From: Fremontodendron californicum
Taxonomy: Eukaryota > Streptophyta > Magnoliopsida > Malvales > Malvaceae
DNA length: 64,000 nt
Reading direction: 5' to 3'
Assembly (NCBI GenBank): GCA_030761205.1
Contig: JAULJL010000027.1
Location: 6,391,001-6,455,000, forward strand
In this document: one piece after another, positions 58,201 to 64,000 of the stretch
Layout of the letters: each line of letters begins with the position of its first letter
Position numbering within the stretch: position 1 is the first letter of the stretch
Program-made: the position numbers and the translations under genes
Notes under the pieces: generated by a model
What the model saw: the letters and a program-made list of their open reading frames with translations, nothing else
Database searches by the model: none
Told to the model about the DNA's origin: nothing

Positions 58201-59350
58201 AAATCATCCTGAGCATGTGTGTAAGCTGCGAAAGGCACTTTACGGATTGAAACAAGCACCTAGAGCATGGTATGGTAAGATTGCTGAATTTTTAACTCAT
58301 AGTGGTTATTCAGTGACACCTGCAGATTCCAGCTTGTTTGTCAAAGCTAATGGAGGAAAGCTAGCTATCGTATTGATATATGTGGATGATTTAATCATAA
58401 CTGGTGATTATGAGGCAGAAATTCTTCAAACCAAGGAGAATTTATCAGTTCGTTTCCAAATGAAAGAACTTGGACAACTCAAGCACTTTCTTGGTCTAGA
58501 GGTTGATCACAGACAAGAAGGAATATTTCTCTGTCAACAAAAATATTCTAAAGATTTGCTAAAAAGGTTTGGAATGCTCGAGAGCAAGCCAATTTCAACA
58601 CCGATGGAACCAAATGGCAAGATGTGTGCACTTGAAGGCAAAGACTTGGAAGATGCAACTATGTATCGACAATTGGTAGGTAGCCTGATCTACTTAACCT
58701 TGACTCGACCTGACATTTCTTATACAGTTGGTGTGATGAGTCGGTATATGCAAAATCCGAAGAAGCCTCATTTAGAAGCAGTTCGACGAATACTGAGATA
58801 TGTGAAAAGTACAATAGATTATGGTCTTTTGTACAATAAAGGTGAAGACTGTAAGTTAGTTGGTTATTGTGATGCTGACTATGCAGGAGATCATGACACC
58901 AGGAGATCAACAACTGGGTACATGTTTAAACTTGGTTCTGGAACAATTTCTTGGTGCAGTAAGAGACAACCAACGGTATCATTGTCAACTACCGAAGCTG
59001 AGTATCGAGCAGCAGCAATGGCAGCTCAAGAGTGTACGTGGCTGATACAACTAATGAGTGATCTACATCAACCAGTAGATTATGCAGTTCCGTTGTATTG
59101 CGACAACCAGTCAGCAATTCGTTTGGCAGAAAATCCAGTCTTTCACGCAAGAACCAAACATATAGAAGTGCATTATCACTTTATCAGAGAAAAGGTTCTA
59201 CAAGAAGAGATTGAAATGAAGCAGATCAAGACAGATGATCAAATGGCAGATTTATTCACAAAAGGTTTGAGTATCAACAAATTTGAAATGTTTCGTCGTC
59301 AACTCAACATGGTGCAAAGAGGAAGAGCTGGTATTGAGGGGGAGTGTTAA
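55244..59350 (+). CDS. Intact Copia gag-pol polyprotein, 1368 residues
   Basis: One uninterrupted frame with all expected parts. Gag (UBN2-type) spans about 1-230. The zinc knuckle [14 protein letters not shown] is near 260. Protease has DSGCSNHM near 329. Integrase has its HHCC start ([10 protein letters not shown]...CAGCQYGK) near 459-500 and catalytic segments HSDVFGP near 525 and DNGGEYSS near 588, followed by the glutamate region ([13 protein letters not shown]). Reverse transcriptase has [11 protein letters not shown] and [11 protein letters not shown] near 1045. RNase H has [20 protein letters not shown] near 1209. The domain order protease-integrase-RT-RNase H defines Copia. The start ATG at 55244 lies about 270 bp after the LTR. 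The stop TAA is made by the first six bases of the 3' LTR (TGTTAA). It appears able to support its own movement, though activity cannot be shown from sequence. Confidence 0.96.
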   Translation: MGDLQVVGGIKKLNHKNYNTWKTCMMSYLQGQDLWEVVGGSEVTKPEQEDAQGTLRKWKIKVGKAMFALKTTVEEEMLEHIQKLETPKEAWDTLDALFSRKNDTRLQLLENELLSVAQRDIPIAQYFHKVKTLCREISDLDPTAAIGDTRVKRIIIHGLRPEYRSFVAAIQGWPTQPSLVEFENLLVGQESMAKQMGGVSLKSEEEALYTNKSKGKFKQHVGGGSKKYGDKTKSHQGEGSSRPGGASKNRSNNKRFEGNCYNCDKKGHMAKDCWFNKRPAESNAATSSTKEKSEDVWDAEAFFSMEEEELALTVTTADRIDYENDWIVDSGCSNHMTDDKQKLQNLSEYKGNRIVVTADNSRLPITHIGKTVVAPRYSHNQVSLQDVYHVQGMKKNLLSVAQLTSLGHHILFGPRDVKVYRDLKISGQPMMEGRRLESVYVMSAESAYVDKTRRSDTADLWHMRLGHVSYSKLSMMMKKSMLKGLPQLDIRTDTVCAGCQYGKAHQLPYEESKFKAKEPLELVHSDVFGPVKQPSISGMRYMVTFIDDFSRYVWVFFMKEKSDTFSKFKEFKEIVEGEVGKKICCLRTDNGGEYSSGEFSQYLRECNIRHQYTCVNTPQQNGVAERKNRHLAEICRSMLHAKNVPGRFWAEAMRTAAHVINKLPQPRLEFVSPFEKLWKMKPSVSYFRVFGCVCYVFVPDHLRSKFDKKATRCIFVGYDNQRKGWKCCDPTSGRCYTSRNVVFDEASSWWSSENEVLSDSKEFEDMLQQKMGEYIVQLQSTSDEVEDLCDDDDDEQVLVQSPWQTGVYQPDVRSSEVEEPSPQSQIRRTTRARKPNPKYANAAIVEEPIATEPETFEEASQSSEWIMAMKEEITALEQNQTWDLVPKPRDVKPISCKWVYKIKHRPDGPIERYKARLVARGFSQKYELDYDETFSPVVRLTTVRVLLALAANKDWNLWQMDVKNAFLHGELDREIYMIQPLGFQNQNHPEHVCKLRKALYGLKQAPRAWYGKIAEFLTHSGYSVTPADSSLFVKANGGKLAIVLIYVDDLIITGDYEAEILQTKENLSVRFQMKELGQLKHFLGLEVDHRQEGIFLCQQKYSKDLLKRFGMLESKPISTPMEPNGKMCALEGKDLEDATMYRQLVGSLIYLTLTRPDISYTVGVMSRYMQNPKKPHLEAVRRILRYVKSTIDYGLLYNKGEDCKLVGYCDADYAGDHDTRRSTTGYMFKLGSGTISWCSKRQPTVSLSTTEAEYRAAAMAAQECTWLIQLMSDLHQPVDYAVPLYCDNQSAIRLAENPVFHARTKHIEVHYHFIREKVLQEEIEMKQIKTDDQMADLFTKGLSINKFEMFRRQLNMVQRGRAGIEGEC
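59336..59344 (+). promoter_or_regulatory. Polypurine tract of the young Copia
   Basis: GAGGGGGAG directly before the 3' LTR, the expected plus-strand primer. It overlaps the last codons of gag-pol. Confidence 0.88.
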
Positions 59351-59862
59351 ATTGTCCAATACCAGCCCAAGGAAAAATAAAAGCCTAACAATGTGTGGTT
59401 GCAATTGTGTGGTTTAATGTGTGGTTGCAATTGTGTGGTTTAATGTGTGGTTGTAATTGTGTGGTTTAATGTGTGGTTGTAATTGTGTGGTTTAATATGT
59501 GGTTGTAGTTGTGTGGTTTAATGTGTGGTTGTAGTTGTGTGGTTTAATGTGTGGTTGTAGTTGTGTGATTTAAATGTGTGGTTGTTATTAAACAACAATG
59601 GGTGGTTGTAATTTATTTAGATTTTATATTTGTGTGGCTTGTGTTTGTCTTGGTATTGTATAAATACCCCCCTCCCTTGCATTTGTAAATCATCAAGTAG
59701 TAAGCTTCAATAAGCAATAAAAGTTCTAAGTTTTCCTAAGGAGTTCTTCTCTAAAGAGTGTAGTCTAGAGTGAAGTGTGAGCATTTGTGAGTTTTCCTAA
59801 AATCTAAACTTTCTTCTTTGAGTGGTAAAATTAGAGTTATCTACTCTAAGTTTTTCTCAACA
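59345..59862 (+). repeat. 3' LTR of the young Copia
   Basis: 518 bp, same length and by eye same sequence as the 5' LTR. Its right end is 8 bases downstream (antisense) of the RLK2 exon 10 splice donor. Confidence 0.95.
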
Positions 59863-60056
59863 AAATTAACCTGATAGATAGTCTCTTAGATCTCCATTAG
59901 CCATATACTCATAGATGAGCCCCATGTGGTTGTCTTGATTGCAATATCCAATTAGGGCTGTCAAATTTCTATGATGAACCGTCAAAAGAAGTTCCACCTA
60001 TATTATTTATTTAAACCCAAAAGAAAAAAAGAAAGAAAACTTTTATTAGTCAAATT

Positions 60057-60087
<31 letters not shown>

Positions 60088-63087
60088 GGGTACAAGTATG
60101 AACCTCTGCCTTAAACTGCTTGTACCCTTGAACTGAAGATGAGGAAAGCATTTTCACTGCAACTTGAGTGTCACCAAAGTAGCCGTAGTAAACTGTTCCA
60201 AATCCTCCCCGACCAAGAATCTTCTCAAAGTTGTTGGTTATTTTGCGAACCTCTGAGAATCTGAATTGTTGAGTCTTTGACTTCAATGATTTCATCCTTG
60301 TTTTCTCATTCGCTCTCCAAACTGATCAAATTAATTGTACTTAAGTAAAATAAATTATAATCCTAGCTTGACTGCATGTTACAGTACACTGTAATCGTAC
60401 CTTGTTTTCTCCTTCTTAGATTCCACAAAATAGCCAATGCAGCTACTACGACTATGAACGATACTGATGCTACGACCGGAACAATAAACTTGTTCTTCTC
60501 CTTCGTGGGTGAAATTGGTGAATAAAGATTTGGATTTTCATCAAAACTTCATTTTGCACAAGAGATGAAAATTGAAGAAGAAGACTTAGAATTATAACAG
60601 TGGATAATAACTATTAAAAATGAAGAATCTACTGATGAAACCTTTTCAAATATAAAAAGCGATCCCACTAATCAAGCTGTAGTTAAGAGAATGTATGCAC
60701 GCAAAAGTATGTCTTAAGAAAATTACCAGAAGTTAAACCAAAAAAAATAATTCAGATTTTATAGGTAGCCGCTGAATGTTACGTGAGCTTAAGATTGTTT
60801 TAGGGGTTAGGAAACACAAAATAAAAGTAATTGCTTTATTATCATGATTCTTGAGATACATTAATGTGTTCTGAAAAGTAAGTGCACCTTAGCAATAACA
60901 ATTTCTGGTCTGATCTTAAAAGAAGCTCAGCTGGAACTGTGCCTGTCAGATTGTTACCGGTCAAGTTTCTGCAGATACATATAAAATGTGATACTTTTTT
61001 TCTTCTTACCAGAGGTTTAGCATTTTTCTCTTAGTTCAAATCACTTACAGGGACCGCAATGATGACAATCGAGATAGAAAATCAGGAATTGATCCGGTCA
61101 AACTATTATGCGATAAGTCCCTGACAAGTGACAACATGTTATTATAGTAGTATATGGAAAACAATGAGCTCATCTGGGATGTTACAAATTAATTTTACAT
61201 TACCGATTCCGAGCCGCAGGTTTTGGCCCCTGCGACTCATATCCTTATTTTGAGGGTTGTTGATCATGCAGGACGACCAGGGCTCAAAACCTGGTTCTGT
61301 TTTAACCTGAGGGCTATTCCCTATTATCATAGAAAAAAAAAAAGTTTCCTGTTCTAAGAGATTGAAGTACTTACAAATTTTGTATAGATGTGAGATTGGA
61401 TAAAATTTGAGGTATCTTCCCGGTAAAGCCACTTGAGGATAAGTTCCTAGTTGAATTTCCTGTTATTAAGAGTATATGATCGAAGTGAAATCAAAAGATG
61501 CATGCTTTGAAGTTTGAGGGCGGAACTTACAAAGATATGATTGCGGGTGGATCATAACCCTGGTAGCTGCAATTGATACCGTCCCACGAATAATCTCGAG
61601 GGGCACATGGATCTCCTTGCCAATAACTTCTCCTTGCTCCATACAATGATTTGATTTTCATGATAGCATCAACTAATATGTTTGCGTACAGGAATCAGAG
61701 TAAAAAACTTATGCGGCGTACTTTATTGAGAGACATGATTGATAATGAAAAGTATAAATTGGGAATAAAACCGTACCATCTCTTTTGTTGGTTTGTGATT
61801 GTGAGAGGCTTTTAACAGTGTAAACCTCAATGGCGTTGAGTATTGGTGGAAGGGTAGAATTTTTAGTTTTGTTGATGGAAAACTGATTTGTACCAGATTC
61901 GAAGGATGTCACACTGTATATTGTGTTTGTTTCTAAGTAGGTTGGAGACAAAGTTGTAAACCAGGGCATTCCATTCAGATAAATATCAAACTCTCTGGAC
62001 TGGTTTGCCTCGATTTTTTCAAGTTCAGTGAAATGCATATAGACATAAAATTGGAAAATCGGATTGGCAGTGTCTAAAGGGAAATATAAGGGTAGGCTTG
62101 TATTTCTTGGAGTCGCGGCAGTACTCATGACCATTGACGGTGGTTCGAAATCGTTATTGCTTTGCAAACTGACAGTATCTGAGCTACTTATCGGTACCCA
62201 CGAAAAGTAATTATAGGGCTCCCAGATTCGGTCATAAACATCATCAGGATATCTGGGGCATTTGCTAATTAATTTATTAGTAGTTAAGCTGAAGGTATAA
62301 ATAATTTGTTGACATAGAATGACTCACCTGACCGTTTGATTGGTGATAGAACCTGCATCATATCGCACCAAGAGAGCTAGAGACTGAGACCCAGATTCAG
62401 TTTTGTATGTGTTATTTTTCAAAGGCCTTAATTCTAATGCTGAAATGAAGGGTGTGCCCAGGTCAATATTCACAAGACATACATATAAATAGTCAAATAA
62501 GGGAACATGTATAATCTCCTTGGTTACTGCTGTGGATTCATCCTGTAACTGCACTGTATCCCACAAATTAGCTTCTAGATGTAGCTCAAACTGTGGCACC
62601 TTGCCCTGCCCATCATAATTTCCATACATGAAACTCGCTCTGATCAAGTATCGATCGCCTCCGGTAACCTTTATGTTATAACAGTTTCTGATTCCTTGAG
62701 GAAAGCTTCTGACGTAATATAGCTGCTTCTGAATGCTAGTTTTATCAAATTTAGGCGACAATGTCATACTCTTGCCTGTTTTAACAAAGTTTGAATCTGA
62801 AGTATACAATATACCGGTCTCGATATCGTTATAGCTTTGATCGTTTGGTAATCCACAGTCTAGGCTGATGAATAATCCTGAAAGGAAAGACGAACACGGG
62901 AGGCTTAGTTGAATCGTTGGTAAAAATTAGCAGTTGCTATATATTCTCATTCAGAGATGTATATGTTCAAAGTTCAAAAAAAAAAAAAAAAGTTCAAACC
63001 TGGTTGGGCATGAATTAAAGTAACCAGGCAAAAACAACTAAGCACAGCAACTGGGAAGCAGTGATGCTTTAATATCTCCATCACCAT

Positions 63088-64000
63088 CTCCAATTTTCCT
63101 TCCCTTGGAAGAGATCACTATTGCGATTTATTTCCTGCCAAAGTAATGCTCTGATATATTATGAGGAATTTAAAGATTAGTTCAGTTTTTATAGCTATAA
63201 GCACATTATATATAAAATACTAAAAATATGTACAGTGAAAAAATATGTGAAAAAATACTTTTTAAAAAAAAAATTAAGTACTTTGTAAAAAAAGAAGTAA
63301 ATAATTTTTTAAATATACGAGTAATTTTTAAAAATATAAAAGTATGTAAGTGAATTTAATATTATTATTCTAATTAAAATTTTGAATAATTTTTTTAATT
63401 AAATTAGTGTATGATTAATTCGTGAGATTTTAATATTAGTATAATATTAATACATTTTTACAAAATTTCAGAGGTAACCGAATTGTTTTCTCGGTGTTCT
63501 GCCTGGCCTTAAGTAAACGGTTGGGTTATGATTGTGAGTTGTCACGAGTTAGCTAACGCTAGTGTACCCCAAGTGTAGTTTAGTTAAGGAATGCTCTAGT
63601 GAACCGATGATGGGGTATATGGTGGGTTTAAGATACATGAATTAGTGGTTATTATTTTTCGATATAATTTTAAGATTTTCATAATTCATAAATAAATCTC
63701 ATACATATGAGTGATGCTGATAATGTATTAAAAAGTAATGGCGAGGAGATCAACCATATATGGTGGAATTTCTTCCTACAATTAATATTTCATTTATTTA
63801 TTTATTTTTCCAATAATTAATTAATGAAATATGAAAAAGTTAAAACTAATATAAAATATTTTGTATATTTTTATATATTTATCATTTTACTTTAATTCAA
63901 TGATTATTAGAATATAAAAAGTTTTTTTAAAATTAGTTGAATATAAAATATTGAAATTAATATGATAATATCTTATGAATTTTTCTTTTCAGATCATTTT
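63088..64000. other. Upstream flank of RLK2
   Basis: The first ~100 bases match the RLK1 upstream flank (CCCTTGGAAGAGATCACTAT, CAAAGTAATGCTC...GATATAT, probable leader and promoter). Beyond that it is AT-rich, with an insertion-like AT stretch (about 63215-63450) absent from block A and then resumed homology. No gene was seen. Confidence 0.45.

Larger units (their letters stand above)
54457..59862 (+). mobile_element. Complete, probably recent Copia retrotransposon in RLK2 intron 10
   Basis: 5406 bp with 518-bp LTRs, AAATT target duplication (54452-54456 and 59863-59867), primer site, polypurine tract and an intact gag-pol frame. RLK1 shows the unbroken target ACCACAAATTAACCTG. It lies antisense to RLK2. 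Confidence 0.97.
52555..63087 (-). pseudogene. RLK2: paralogue of RLK1 with a C-terminal frameshift
   Basis: Exons 5' to 3': 63087-63000, 62877-62328, 62252-61777, 61672-61531, 61446-61375, 61120-61049, 60968-60888, 60546-60401, 60321-60104, 59997-59871, 54164-54102, 53979-53790, 52977-52555. Lengths match RLK1 except for changes that are multiples of three in exons 1, 2 and 8, and a one-base loss in exon 13 (423 instead of 424). After HISQWA the frame reads Ile then TGA (52836-52838), giving 788 residues where RLK1 has 884. The lost part holds kinase subdomain XI with its Arg (RRPAM). GRGGFG, Lys, HRD, DFG and GTPGYLDPE remain. Intron 10 (59870-54165) holds a full Copia element. A single-base sequencing error is the main alternative to a true frameshift. 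Confidence 0.85.
49970..63900 (-). repeat. Segmental duplication block B (holds RLK2)
   Basis: Colinear with block A in the same orientation over the 3' flank, all 13 exons, most intron sequence and the 5' flank. It lacks the SINE, gene-capture element, LINE fragment, CACTA-like, MULE-like and small TIR insertions of block A, and carries its own Copia and hAT-like insertions. Confidence 0.85.

Overview
This looks like a nuclear genome segment of a dicot plant. It is AT-rich, the genes have many introns, and it is packed with nested LTR retrotransposons and DNA transposons. The bHLH protein, the receptor kinases and the transposon families suggest a rosid, possibly Malvaceae such as cotton, but the species is a guess.

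Only two loci look like working host genes. At 1744-3171 (+) lies a bHLH transcription factor resembling Arabidopsis bHLH87. At 28175-13870 (-) lies a malectin-like leucine-rich-repeat receptor kinase (RLK1). I reconstructed 13 RLK1 exons whose lengths add to 2655 nt, an open frame of 884 codons plus stop. A paralogue (RLK2) lies at 63087-52555 (-) with the same 13 exons. It has lost one base in the last exon and reads into TGA at 52836-52838, so it is called a pseudogene.

The two kinase genes sit in a direct segmental duplication. Block A runs from about 4860 to 28380, with right-flank homology resuming near 32200. Block B runs from about 49970 to 63900. Each block serves as the empty site for insertions in the other. 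Block A alone carries a SINE (6229-6413), a 6.5 kb gene-capturing TIR element (6560-13027), a LINE fragment (about 13320-13740), a CACTA-like element (14751-16762), a small TIR element (17483-17668), a MULE-like element with a 9-bp target duplication (18337-24899) that itself holds a decayed Copia element (18852-24466), and hAT-like elements. Block B alone carries a complete, apparently recent Copia element (54457-59862) with matching LTRs and an intact 1368-codon gag-pol frame, plus hAT-like elements, one of which holds a host gene fragment.

Between the blocks (about 33900-49900) there are several relatives of one Copia family. One is a gag-only deletion derivative (33971-42201) whose 3' LTR was split by a 4.6 kb solo-LTR-like Gypsy element (34105-38689). 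One is a solo LTR (42726-43217). One is a truncated element (45902-48404) caught between two nearly identical 944/945 bp direct repeats. A perfect 40-bp palindrome lies at 44098-44137.

I found no new multi-gene system. The points most worth follow-up are the chimeric gene-capture transposon, the young Copia element 8 nt from an RLK2 splice donor, the gag-only element with an acidic ORF in place of pol, and the duplication around the truncated element. Exon boundaries and repeat ends were read by eye and may be off by a few bases.
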